Shown piece by piece: positions 30,997-39,428 of a stretch of DNA of 64,000 nt. A program made the position numbers and the translations under genes. The notes below the pieces were generated by a model. It was not told the origin of the DNA, made no database searches, and saw only the letters and a program-made list of their open reading frames with translations. The first letter of the stretch is position 1. Every line of letters begins with the position of its first letter. Origin of the DNA: Nonomuraea gerenzanensis. GTDB taxonomy: Bacteria; Actinomycetota; Actinomycetes; Streptosporangiales; Streptosporangiaceae. The stretch covers positions 1,178,001 through 1,242,000 of the forward strand of contig NZ_CP084058.1 of the NCBI RefSeq assembly GCF_020215645.1, in the 5' to 3' direction.

Positions 30997-31409
30997 GAGC
31001 CGGCGAGCGGGGCTCCATGTCGGTGTTCACCGTGCTGTTCTCCGTGGTCGTGTTCCTGCTGGCCGGACTCCTGGTGGACGGCGGCTCGGCGATCAACGCC
31101 CGGCTGCGCGCCGCGGACGTGGCCGAGCAGGCCGCCCGGGCCGGCGCCGACGAGCTGGACGTCGACCACCTGCGCGCGACGGGGCAGGCGCGGCTGCTCG
31201 GCGAGGCGCTGGTGTGCGCCAGGGCAGACGAGATCGTCACGGCCGTGGGCGGCGACGAGGTGTCGTCGGGGGAGTGCGTGGTCGGCCAGGGGCAGGCGCA
31301 GGTCACGGTCACCGTGTCGGTGCGGTGGGAGGCGTTCTTCCTCAGCGCGATCGGCTTCCCCGGCTCCGAGATGACAGGCGAGGCCACCGCGGCCCCCGAG
31401 GCCAGGTAA
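30993..31409 (+). CDS. TadG-like pseudopilin (TadE/G N-terminal type)
   Basis: This 138-residue protein has an ATGA overlap with the previous gene. N-terminal ERGSMSVFTVLFSVVVFLL matches the putative Flp pilus-assembly TadE/G-like motif (PF13400). Mature position 5 is Phe, not Glu, so processing and assembly may differ from the other three pilin-like proteins. The C-terminal von Willebrand-like part of full TadG is missing, so it is a short form. Confidence 0.8.
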   Translation: MRAGERGSMSVFTVLFSVVVFLLAGLLVDGGSAINARLRAADVAEQAARAGADELDVDHLRATGQARLLGEALVCARADEIVTAVGGDEVSSGECVVGQGQAQVTVTVSVRWEAFFLSAIGFPGSEMTGEATAAPEAR

Positions 31410-31410
31410 C

Positions 31411-31452
31411 CCGAACCGAGATGGCCGAACCGCGATAGCCGAACCGAGATAG
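31411..31452. repeat. Three tandem 14-bp repeats after the tadG-like stop
   Basis: CCGAACCGAGATGG, CCGAACCGCGATAG and CCGAACCGAGATAG follow one another exactly, and a partial fourth copy (ACCGAAT) trails. The array starts one base after the stop codon of the TadG-like gene. Confidence 0.9.
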
Positions 31453-31521
31453 ACCGAATCCCGCCACTCGATGGATGCGGGACACCAGAGGCACGACGCT
31501 GGACCGGGGAAAGGAGAGGCG

Positions 31522-34500
31522 ATGCCGACGCGAGAGCCCGCGCGTCCACCCGGACGTCACGTTCCCGTACGTGTCCCGGCCAGGCGCAGCTTCGGCGACG
31601 TGCTCGCCGGGATCGGGGCGCTGATCGTGCTGGTGGCGCTGGTGGGCGGCGTGCCGTACGCGCTGCTCAGCTACGTCGGCCCGCCGCTCAGGGCCGAGCT
31701 GCTCGACCCCCAGGTGTGGACCGGCAAGGTGGGCCACAGCACGATCATGGCCGTGCTGGTGCTGATGGTGTGGGGCGCCTGGTTCCAGCTCTTCGTGTGC
31801 GTGCTGGTCGAGGTGTACGCCGGGGTGCGCCGGGTCGGCATGCCCGCCCGCGTGCCGCTCTCCGGCGGGATGCAGTTCCTCGCGAACAAGCTCGTCTCGG
31901 CCGTGCTGCTGCTGTTCACGGCGGGGGCGATGGTGGTGCCGCTGGTGAAGTCGGCGCCCACGCCCGCCGCCCCGCCGGTGACGGCGGTCGCGTACTCGGC
32001 GCCGATCGTCGAGCAGACGCTGGAGACGCCCAAGACCAAGAAGGTGTACGTGGTGCAGCCGCCGCACGGCCGGCACCACGAGAGCCTGTGGGAGATCGCG
32101 GAGAAGTGCCTGGGAGACGGCCGCCGATATCCCGAAATCTACCGACTCAACCAAGCCAAGGAGCAGCCGGACGGCACCCGCCTGCGGATGGCCGACCTGA
32201 TCAGGCCCGGCTGGGTGCTCGACATGCCGGACGACGCCAGGAACGTCCACATCGTCCCCGCCGGCCAGCCCCGCGAGCAGACCCTGCGCGAGCACCCCGG
32301 CAGGGCGCACGTGGACCGGCCGGAGCCCCGCGACCAGGGCGAGGCCAAGCACCGCCAGCCCGGCCAGCAGGACGGCAGGAGCACCGACCGGCAGGACGGC
32401 AGGAGCACGGACCAGCCGGGGGGCAAGCACGCCGATCGGCGCGCCGAGCTGGAGGAGCGCAAGCGCGCCGAACAGGAGGAGCGCGAGCGCGCCGAGCAGG
32501 GCGAGAGCAGGCGCGCCGACCAGGAGGACGAGACGCCGACGGATCGGCAGCCCGTCGTCATCGCCGAGCCGCAGGGCGGCGACCTGACGCAGTACCTCGC
32601 CGCCGCCTCGCTGGCCGCCGCCGGGCTGCTGCTCGTGCTGGCCAGGCGGCGCAGGGAGCAGCTCTGGCGGCGGCTGTTCGGCCGCCGGATCGTCCGGCCG
32701 CGCGACGACGCCGCCCAGGCCGAGATCGCGCTGCGACTCGGGAGCGACGCGCCGGGCGCCCGCATCCTGGACGTCGGGCTGCGGACGCTCGGCGCCGAGC
32801 TGGCCGCCCAGCACCGCACCCCGCCCGTGGTGTACGGGGCGCACCTGTCGGCCCGTTCGCTCGACCTGTGGATCCATCCGGCGGACGACGACCCGCCCGC
32901 CCCGTGGACGGCGGCGGACGGCGGCCAGATCTGGCGCCTGCCCGCCCACGAGGGCCGCCTCCTGCCGGACCCGAGAACGAACCCCAGCCCGGCCCCCGCT
33001 CCCAGGCCGCAGCCCGGTGAGCCACCGCACCCGGGCGGGGCGCCGCAGTCAGGCAGCCAACTGCCGCTGGGCAGGGCGCCGTACCTCGACAGCCGGTCAC
33101 CGTCGGGCAGGACACCGTACCTCGACAGCCGGCCGCCCTCGATCAAGGCGCCGTACCCCGGCAGTCGGCCGCAAGCAGGCAGAGCGCCCTATCCCGGCAG
33201 CCGGGCACAGCCCAGCGAGGCGCCGCAGGCGGACAGCGGCGCGCGGCAGGGCAGCCCGCCAGCGAGCGGCGCACCGCAGCCCGACGCCCTGGCGCGGCCG
33301 AGCGGCGCATCGCAGCCCGACGCCAGTGCGCGGCCGGGCGGCGTGCCGCAGCTCGACGCCGGTCCGCGGCCGGGCGGGGCGCCGTATCCGGGGCTGGTCT
33401 CGATCGGCACGGACGCCGCCGGCCGCGTCCTGATCGACCTGGAGGCCGCGCAGGGCCTGATCAACGTCCGCGGCCCGCAGACCACCGCCGCCCTGGCCGC
33501 CCTGGCGGTCGAGCTGGCCACGAACCTGTGGTCCGACCGCATGCGCATCACGCTCGTCGGCTTCGGCGGCGAGCTGACCGCCATCGCGCCGGGCCGCGTC
33601 AGGGCGGTGGGCAGCCTGGCCGAGGTGCTGCCCGAGCTGGAGGCCGGCGCCGCGCCGCGCAGCGAGGTGCTGACCGGCCGCATCACCGGCAGCCCGCGCA
33701 GCGCCCACTACCTGCTGTCCGCGGTGGCGCCCACGCACGACGAGGCCCGCCGCCTGGCGCTGCTGGCCCGCAGGGACACCGCCGGCTACGTGGTGGCGGG
33801 CGAGGTCCCGCACGCCACCTGGACCCTGGAGATCACCGACGACGGCAGGGCCAGGATCGCCGAGCTGGGCTTCGAGGTGACGGCACAGCTCCTGCCGCGC
33901 CGCCACTACCAGGCGCTGATCGACCTGTTCCGCACCGCCGGCCGGCTGGAGGGCGAGGCGATCCCGGAGGCCGAGCCGCTGGCGGGGCTGCATCCGCCCG
34001 TCGTCGAGATCGGGATACTCGGCCCCGTCGAGATCTCCGGCCTGCCCCCGCTGGAGGAGGGCCGGATGGAGCTGGCCACGGAGCTGCTGGTGTACCTGGC
34101 CACGCACGTGGGCGGGGTGCATCCCGTGGTGCTCGGCGGTGTGTTGTGGCCGCGCGGCGTCCAGGACCTGGTCAGGGACGCCACGATCGCCAGGGTCGCC
34201 GAGTGGCTCGGGCCGGAGCACCTGCTCGTCGACGACGCGGGCAGGCTGCGGCTGGGGCCGGACGTCCGTACGGACTGGGCGTTGTTCAGGGAGCTCGTGC
34301 GCCGCTCGCAGCACGACCCCACGGCCAGGGCCGTCCTGCTGGAGAAGGCGCTCGGCCTGGTCAGGGGCCCGCTGCTGGCCGCGCGCGGCCCCGGCAGGTA
34401 CGCCTGGCTGGCGGCCGACGACCTGGAGTACGACGTGACCGCGGCCGTGGCCGACGCCGCGCACCAGCTCTGCGAGCTGCGGCTGGCGCACGGCCAGCCG

Positions 34501-34749
34501 GACGCCGCGGTGGCCGCCGTGCGCGCGGCGCTGCTGCTGGCGCCCGACGACGAGGGCCTCTGGCGCGACCTGCTGCGTGCCACGCACGCGACGGAGGACA
34601 CGGTACGCCTGCGCGCCGTCGTCGAGGGCCTGACCCGGCGGGCCGCGTCGCACGCGTACGGCGGCGCGATGGCCCCCGAGACCGAGGCGTTGATCGAGGA
34701 GCTGCTGCCCACGTGGCGCATGCATGTGGTGAGGGAGTCGTCGGCATGA
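31522..34749 (+). CDS. Membrane LysM-BTAD (SARP-type) fusion protein
   Basis: The product is 1075 residues, with ATG preceded by AAGGAGAGG. Layout: two N-terminal membrane helices (about residues 29-52 and 74-98) plus another hydrophobic stretch (about 130-148), then a LysM domain (about 175-240, HHESLWEIAEKCLGDG to GWVLDMP). A highly charged Arg/Glu/Gln-rich region (250-350), a further membrane helix (about 355-373) and a Pro-rich repetitive region (about 490-630, APYPGSR-like units) follow. The C-terminal part (about 830-1070) has a winged-helix-like segment and a BTAD/TPR region of SARP regulators. LysM binds peptidoglycan; BTAD proteins usually regulate transcription. A wall-sensing regulator of the Tad operon is possible (inference). 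Confidence 0.82.
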   Translation: MPTREPARPPGRHVPVRVPARRSFGDVLAGIGALIVLVALVGGVPYALLSYVGPPLRAELLDPQVWTGKVGHSTIMAVLVLMVWGAWFQLFVCVLVEVYAGVRRVGMPARVPLSGGMQFLANKLVSAVLLLFTAGAMVVPLVKSAPTPAAPPVTAVAYSAPIVEQTLETPKTKKVYVVQPPHGRHHESLWEIAEKCLGDGRRYPEIYRLNQAKEQPDGTRLRMADLIRPGWVLDMPDDARNVHIVPAGQPREQTLREHPGRAHVDRPEPRDQGEAKHRQPGQQDGRSTDRQDGRSTDQPGGKHADRRAELEERKRAEQEERERAEQGESRRADQEDETPTDRQPVVIAEPQGGDLTQYLAAASLAAAGLLLVLARRRREQLWRRLFGRRIVRPRDDAAQAEIALRLGSDAPGARILDVGLRTLGAELAAQHRTPPVVYGAHLSARSLDLWIHPADDDPPAPWTAADGGQIWRLPAHEGRLLPDPRTNPSPAPAPRPQPGEPPHPGGAPQSGSQLPLGRAPYLDSRSPSGRTPYLDSRPPSIKAPYPGSRPQAGRAPYPGSRAQPSEAPQADSGARQGSPPASGAPQPDALARPSGASQPDASARPGGVPQLDAGPRPGGAPYPGLVSIGTDAAGRVLIDLEAAQGLINVRGPQTTAALAALAVELATNLWSDRMRITLVGFGGELTAIAPGRVRAVGSLAEVLPELEAGAAPRSEVLTGRITGSPRSAHYLLSAVAPTHDEARRLALLARRDTAGYVVAGEVPHATWTLEITDDGRARIAELGFEVTAQLLPRRHYQALIDLFRTAGRLEGEAIPEAEPLAGLHPPVVEIGILGPVEISGLPPLEEGRMELATELLVYLATHVGGVHPVVLGGVLWPRGVQDLVRDATIARVAEWLGPEHLLVDDAGRLRLGPDVRTDWALFRELVRRSQHDPTARAVLLEKALGLVRGPLLAARGPGRYAWLAADDLEYDVTAAVADAAHQLCELRLAHGQPDAAVAAVRAALLLAPDDEGLWRDLLRATHATEDTVRLRAVVEGLTRRAASHAYGGAMAPETEALIEELLPTWRMHVVRESSA

Positions 34750-35348
34750 GACGTGCGGCGATGGTGCTGTGCCTGCTGCTCGCGGCGGGCTGCGGAGCGC
34801 AGGAACGGCCGTACCGGCCCCAGGAGGCGCCCCCGCCCCCGGCGGCGGCCGGCACCGCGAGCGCCACACCCAGGACGCGGCTGCCGTCGCAGCCCCGGAC
34901 GATCCAGGTCGCGGCGGGTCTGAAGGCCCGCATCGAATGGCCGGCGAACCCCGATCCGCTGCTGAAGGTGATGGTCGACCAGTACGTCGGCACCCGTAAG
35001 GCGGTGGCCGAGCGGCAACGTACGTACAAGGAAGGCCTTGAGCTCGACGCCGCCGTGCAGGCGAGCGAGTGGGTGGAGTCGTTCGCCCGCGAGCAGTGGT
35101 CGATGCGCGGCGTCGGGCGGCTGTACAACCTGCGCGTCAGCGCGCGGGTGGGCAAGGGCGCCCAGATCGACGCCTGTGTGGACGAATCGGGGGTGCGGAT
35201 GGTCTCCACCCGTACGGGAAAGGCCGTCAGCCCCCAGCCCGAGTGGTTGCGCACCCCCTACGGCCAGAGCGTGGCCGCCCGCCGCGGCGCCGACGGGGTG
35301 TGGCGCATCAGGACCTACGTTCCCTCCAGAGAGAGATGCACCCGATGA
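34746..35348 (+). CDS. Lipoprotein of unknown function
   Basis: This 200-residue protein has a lipobox LLAAGC at about residues 11-16, so it should be lipidated at Cys16. A Pro-rich linker follows, then a globular domain of about 140 residues that I do not recognise; a segment (DQYVGTRKAVAERQRTYK) resembles actinobacterial exported proteins found in tad loci. It has ATGA overlaps with both neighbours, indicating translational coupling inside the Tad operon. Confidence 0.75.
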   Translation: MRRAAMVLCLLLAAGCGAQERPYRPQEAPPPPAAAGTASATPRTRLPSQPRTIQVAAGLKARIEWPANPDPLLKVMVDQYVGTRKAVAERQRTYKEGLELDAAVQASEWVESFAREQWSMRGVGRLYNLRVSARVGKGAQIDACVDESGVRMVSTRTGKAVSPQPEWLRTPYGQSVAARRGADGVWRIRTYVPSRERCTR

Positions 35349-36295
35349 AAGCCTGGCTAGCGGCTCTGCTCATGGCACCGCTGCTCCTCGACCCCGTCCC
35401 GGGCCCCGGCGAGAACACGACCCAGGAGAAGGAGCAGACCGGCAACACGGTGGGGTGGCGGGGCAAACACACGAGCATCAGGGTCAGCGGCGACGTCGGC
35501 GGCAGCGGCGACGGCTACCGCATCCCGCAACCGTGCTGGTACGAGCCGGGGCCGACCCCGGAGGAGATGCTCCGCCAGCGCGGCGAGGGCCGTGACGCGG
35601 CCAACAGGGCGCGCATCGACGAGGAGAGCCACCAGGCGTTCATCCAGCAGTTCAAGGACAAGCTCGGCGAGGACGGCCGGTGGTGGCTGCCCGCGCTGAA
35701 CGAGGCCGACCCCAACGGCGTGGCCTGCTGGACGAACCTGGAGCAGTTCGTCTTCGTGCCCACCGGCACCACGCCGCCCGCCGGCCTGACGATCGAGCAG
35801 CTCGCGCAGATCGCCCGCGCCGCGCTCACCGTGCCCGAGCCCGCCGTGAAGCTGAACCCCGATGCCAAGAGCTACGTCAACCTGCCCACCTTCGTCTGGC
35901 TCGAAGGCGTGGGCGAGCAGCGCCGCACCGTCACGGCCGAGCTGCCCGGCGTGATGAGCGTGACCCTGGTCGCGACCCTCGACGACATCCAGATCGACCC
36001 GGGGACGACGCCGGAGCGGGCGGAGGTGACCGAGAGCGGGTGCGGGGCCGCCGGGAAGCCGTACGCGAAGGGCGCGGCGTTCACCTGCGGCGTGCGTTAC
36101 CTGCGCTCGTCGATCGACCAGCCGCGCGAGCAGTACACGCTCACCGTCACCACCGTGTGGCCGGTGGACATCCAGGCCCAGGGTGGTGTGGTGCCGTTCC
36201 AGTTCGACCCCGTGGAGCTGGAGACCACGCGTGACGTGCCGGTCGGCGAGATCCAGAGCAACGTCACCCCGCCGTCAGGACAGAACGGCGGCTAG
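35345..36295 (+). CDS. Secreted protein of unknown function, last gene of the Tad operon
   Basis: This 316-residue protein has a signal peptide (MKAWLAALLMAPLLL, cleavage near residue 20). The exported part contains four cysteines and a beta-rich C-terminal half. No family is recognised. The start overlaps the lipoprotein stop, and the 3' end overlaps the end of the opposing marR gene by 21 bases. Probably an exported accessory protein for pilus or envelope. Confidence 0.7.
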   Translation: MKAWLAALLMAPLLLDPVPGPGENTTQEKEQTGNTVGWRGKHTSIRVSGDVGGSGDGYRIPQPCWYEPGPTPEEMLRQRGEGRDAANRARIDEESHQAFIQQFKDKLGEDGRWWLPALNEADPNGVACWTNLEQFVFVPTGTTPPAGLTIEQLAQIARAALTVPEPAVKLNPDAKSYVNLPTFVWLEGVGEQRRTVTAELPGVMSVTLVATLDDIQIDPGTTPERAEVTESGCGAAGKPYAKGAAFTCGVRYLRSSIDQPREQYTLTVTTVWPVDIQAQGGVVPFQFDPVELETTRDVPVGEIQSNVTPPSGQNGG

Positions 36296-36727
36296 CGGGG
36301 CCAGCTCGGGCTCCTGCGCCGCCTCGGCCAGCACCTCCTTCAGCACGGTGTCGTGCGTGGGCTGCGCCCGCTCCAGCAGCTCGCGCCCGGCGGGCGTGAC
36401 CTCGGAGTAGATGCCCCGGCGGTCGTCCTCGCACAGGTAGCGGCGCAGCAGGTCGCGGCTCTCCAGCCGGGCCACCAGCCGCGTGGTCGCGCTCTGGCTG
36501 AGCACCACCGCCCTGGCGAGCTGCTGCATGCGCATGTGCCAGCCGTCCTGCCTGGCCAGCACGTCGAGCACGGTGTACTCGCTCACGCTCAGCCCGTGCT
36601 CCTTCTGCAGGCACTTCTCCAGCCGGTCCTCGATCTTGGCGTGCAACGCCGCGAGGGTGCGCCAGCCCTGGGCGCGCGCCTCGGCGGCGTCATCGGCTAT
36701 GGGCATGTGGACAGCCTCCTCCGGCAT
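36275..36727 (-). CDS. MarR-family transcriptional regulator
   Basis: This 150-residue protein has the winged-helix of MarR: a recognition region QQLARAVVLSQSATTRLVARL (about residues 68-88) and wing DDRRGIYSEVTPAGREL. It is divergent from an MFS exporter 71 bases away, the classic layout of a drug-responsive repressor and its pump. ATG 36706 (MPIADD) is an alternative start. The convergent overlap with the Tad-operon gene may allow antisense interference. Confidence 0.9.
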   Translation of the reverse strand: MPEEAVHMPIADDAAEARAQGWRTLAALHAKIEDRLEKCLQKEHGLSVSEYTVLDVLARQDGWHMRMQQLARAVVLSQSATTRLVARLESRDLLRRYLCEDDRRGIYSEVTPAGRELLERAQPTHDTVLKEVLAEAAQEPELAPLAAVLS

Positions 36728-36740
36728 GGTTGTATGGTCA

Positions 36741-36779
36741 GTTAGTCGGCGTGTGCAAATAATGTCTACGCTTACTAAC
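36741..36779. promoter_or_regulatory. Inverted repeat in the marR-MFS intergenic region
   Basis: GTTAGT (36741-36746) and ACTAAC (36774-36779) are complementary arms 27 bases apart in the 71-base divergent spacer; an AT-rich segment (CAAATAATGT) lies between them. This is a candidate operator for the MarR protein. Confidence 0.4.
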
Positions 36780-36798
36780 GTCGTCTGAGGAGAATTCT

Positions 36799-37953
36799 AT
36801 GCCTCTCGCCCTGTTCGCCCTCGCGATCAGCGCCTTCGGCATCGGAACCACGGAGTTCATCATCAACGGGCTGCTGCCCGAGCTGGCGCAGGACTTCGCC
36901 GTCACGATCCCGGCCGCCGGCCTGCTCGTCTCCGGGTACGCCCTGGGCGTGGCCGTCGGCGGCCCGCCGCTGACCATGCTCGGCGGCCGGCTGTCGCGCA
37001 AGACCATGCTGCTGGCGCTGATGGTGCTGTTCATCGTGGGCAACCTGCTGTCGGCGCTGGCCCCCTCGTACGGCGTGCTCATGGCCGGCCGCGTCCTGGC
37101 GGCCTTCGCCCACGGCGCCTACTTCGGCGTCGGCTCGGTGGTGGCCGCCGACCTGGTGGCACCGCAGAAGCGGGCCAGCGCGATCGCCCTGATGTTCACC
37201 GGCCTGACGCTGGCCAACGTGCTCGGCGTGCCGCTCGGCACGTGGATCGGGCAGGCGTTCGGCTGGCGCGCCACGTTCTGGGTCGTGGTCGCCATCGGCG
37301 TGGCCGGCCTCGCCGGCGTCCTGGCCCTCGTGCCCCGCCAGCCCCGGCCCGAGGGCGGCGGCCTGCTGCGCGAGCTGGCCGCCTTCCGCACGACCGGCGT
37401 CTGGCTGGCCCTGGCCATGACCGTCTTCGGCTTCGCGCCCGTCTTCGCCGTCATCACGTTCATCGCACCGATCATGACCGGCGTGGGCGGCTTCTCGCCG
37501 GGGACGGTGCCGGTGGTGATGGCCGTCTTCGGCGTCGGCCTCGTGGCCGGCAACCTGATCGGCGGCCGGCTCGCGGACCGGGCCGTCATGCCGAGCATCT
37601 ACGGCTCGGTCGGCCTGCTCACCCTGCTGGCCGTCGTGGTGGCGCTCGTCTCGGCCCACCAGCTCGCCTTCGTCGTCGCCATCACCCTGTTCGGCGTGGC
37701 CGCCTTCGCCACTGTCCCGCCCCTGCAGACGCGCGTCCTGGACGCGGCGGCGGGCGCCCCGACGCTGGCCTCGGCCGCCAACATCGGCGCCTTCAATCTG
37801 GGCAACGCCATCGGGTCGTTCGCTGCGGGCCTCACCATCGACGCGGGCCTCGGGTATACGGCGCCGGCGTGGACTGCTGCTCTGCTCGGGTTGGTGGGGC
37901 TGGGGGTGGCCGGGGTCGCGGGGGTGCAGGCTCGGCGGCTGGTGACTGCTTGA
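36799..37953 (+). CDS. MFS transporter (DHA1-type drug exporter)
   Basis: This 384-residue, 12-helix transporter carries the MFS motif A region (GGRLSRKTMLL, about residues 60-70) and GRVLAAFAHGAYFGVGS typical of the AraJ/Cmx-like drug efflux group. A GAGGAG site precedes the ATG. Probably a proton-driven export pump controlled by the divergent MarR protein; the substrate cannot be told from sequence. Confidence 0.88.
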   Translation: MPLALFALAISAFGIGTTEFIINGLLPELAQDFAVTIPAAGLLVSGYALGVAVGGPPLTMLGGRLSRKTMLLALMVLFIVGNLLSALAPSYGVLMAGRVLAAFAHGAYFGVGSVVAADLVAPQKRASAIALMFTGLTLANVLGVPLGTWIGQAFGWRATFWVVVAIGVAGLAGVLALVPRQPRPEGGGLLRELAAFRTTGVWLALAMTVFGFAPVFAVITFIAPIMTGVGGFSPGTVPVVMAVFGVGLVAGNLIGGRLADRAVMPSIYGSVGLLTLLAVVVALVSAHQLAFVVAITLFGVAAFATVPPLQTRVLDAAAGAPTLASAANIGAFNLGNAIGSFAAGLTIDAGLGYTAPAWTAALLGLVGLGVAGVAGVQARRLVTA

Positions 37954-38005
37954 GTGTGGTCAGGGCTGGTGCGGCCGGGTGCCGTGCCAGCCCTGTGGGC
38001 TTGGA

Positions 38006-38884
38006 TCAGTCGAACAGTTCGTCGACGCTGGTGACTTTGATCGCCCTGTCGATCCAGGTTTCCAGTGTTGCCTGGTCGGTGCAGGTGAGGACGCGTTCTT
38101 CGGCTTGGTGTGAGAGGGGGATGCCTCGCGTGCGCAGGATGATGAGGACGGCCTTGGCCTCTCCCTTGGCCTCTCCCTTGGCCTCGCCGTACTCGACGGC
38201 CTCGCGGATGATCGGATTTATCATGGCGTCAGGGATGCCTACGGCCACTTCGAGCTCCTTGAACATCTGGACGGCGTCGGAACCGGACAGCAGGGTGTAT
38301 ACAAGCGCAGCATAACTGGGCTGCCCTTCGAGCGGTTGCTTGTCCGCGTCGACCCACGCCCGAAGCACATCCAGCGCCTCGTCACCTCCGAGGCTGCCGT
38401 ACGCGATGGCCGAGAGTGCCGCGAGCTCGGGATTGGCTCGGGCCTCCGCCACGTCGGTGATCCTGGGTACGTCGCGCAACGCGGCGACGGACGGGCGCAG
38501 CACCCACTCGGGATGCCCCATGTGGATGGGGGCGGCGCAGGCCAGGGCGGCTTCCTCCGTCTCGCAGAAGACCAGAAGCGTCACCGGGCACTTCTCGCGA
38601 GCTCGCAGTGTGGCCATGTAGACCGGCCAGGACCATTGCTTGTGGGGGTCGTACTTCCGCTGGACCTCCACGATGACCGACGCCACAGACTCCTTGTTCC
38701 GCCTGAATACGACGACCGAGTCGGACCGGAACTCCTTCGGCAAGTCGGTGAAGTCGCAGTTACCCAGCAACGCTTCGTCGAAGGCGGGCATGTCGACGTC
38801 CACCCTGGCCAGTAGCGCCGTGACCAGGGACGGACGGTTGCGGACGAGCTCGATCAAGTACTCATGTTCTAATGTCGGCGACAT
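38006..38884 (-). CDS. PD-(D/E)XK-like protein of an actinobacterial multi-copy family
   Basis: This 292-residue protein belongs to a family seen in many copies in actinomycete genomes. A nuclease-like core includes FRSDSVVVF (about residues 52-60) and VIVEVQRK (about 68-75), which fit the Asp and Glu-x-Gln/Lys of PD-(D/E)XK enzymes. The later segment WSWPVYMATLRAREKCPVTL is typical of the family. GEAK is repeated three times near residue 240, encoded by near-perfect 12-base repeats (about 38152-38187). Activity is unproven. The gene is less GC-rich than its neighbours, suggesting acquisition. Confidence 0.7.
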   Translation of the reverse strand: MSPTLEHEYLIELVRNRPSLVTALLARVDVDMPAFDEALLGNCDFTDLPKEFRSDSVVVFRRNKESVASVIVEVQRKYDPHKQWSWPVYMATLRAREKCPVTLLVFCETEEAALACAAPIHMGHPEWVLRPSVAALRDVPRITDVAEARANPELAALSAIAYGSLGGDEALDVLRAWVDADKQPLEGQPSYAALVYTLLSGSDAVQMFKELEVAVGIPDAMINPIIREAVEYGEAKGEAKGEAKAVLIILRTRGIPLSHQAEERVLTCTDQATLETWIDRAIKVTSVDELFD

Positions 38885-38885
38885 G

Positions 38886-38919
38886 GCCGATACATTACCT
38901 AGAGCAGCCGATACATTAC
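38886..38919 (-). promoter_or_regulatory. Twin 13-bp direct repeats at the start of the PD-(D/E)XK-like gene
   Basis: GCCGATACATTAC occurs at 38886-38898 and 38907-38919. Read on the minus strand, each contains TAATGT, a -10-like hexamer, and the nearer copy lies just before the ATG at 38884. The farther copy overlaps the ogt stop codon. Candidate promoter or operator pair. Confidence 0.5.
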
Positions 38920-39428
38920 AGGGAGTTGACGATACCTCCGCTTTCGTAGGCGATCAGCCACTCCTTCACCGGTACGCCGTAGTAATACCCCCCATAACCC
39001 CCAGAGCTCGGCAACACCCGATGGCAAGGCACAAACGGCGCAATCAGATTCTGCGCACAGGCAGACCCAGCCACCCGAGCCGCCGTCCTCGGCATCCCCG
39101 CCCGCTCGGCCAGCTCAGCGTAGGAAACGGTCGTCCCCGCCTTCACCTCCCGCAACGCGGCATGCAACCGCTTACGCGTAGCCGACCCAGGCTGCGACAC
39201 CGGCACGGCATCCAACGCATCCAACTCCCCGCCGAAGTAAGCCCGGGTAGCCTCGGCGGCCAGTCCGAGATCCTCCACCACCTCCAGCCCTTCGGCCTGC
39301 AGCGCGGGCGTGAGCCGGACGAACATCTCCGTGGGATCGGCGGTGAAGCCGGCCGCGACGAGCACGCCCTCGCGGGCGAGCAGGGCCAGCGGGCCCACCG
39401 GCGTCGGGACGAGCTGGGCAGCGATCAT
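38916..39428 (-). CDS. ogt: Methylated-DNA-protein-cysteine methyltransferase
   Basis: This 170-residue suicide repair protein removes alkyl groups from O6-methylguanine. The acceptor motif PCHRV is at residues 134-138, preceded by the helix-turn-helix region around GMPRTAARVAGSA. The ATG overlaps the stop of the upstream ada-alkA gene (ATGA), so both alkylation repair activities are made together. Confidence 0.95.
   Translation of the reverse strand: MIAAQLVPTPVGPLALLAREGVLVAAGFTADPTEMFVRLTPALQAEGLEVVEDLGLAAEATRAYFGGELDALDAVPVSQPGSATRKRLHAALREVKAGTTVSYAELAERAGMPRTAARVAGSACAQNLIAPFVPCHRVLPSSGGYGGYYYGVPVKEWLIAYESGGIVNSL

Noticed and set aside
38006..38884. Insertion sequence transposase
   Set aside because: No terminal inverted repeats or target duplication were found; the protein fits a stand-alone PD-(D/E)XK-like family.
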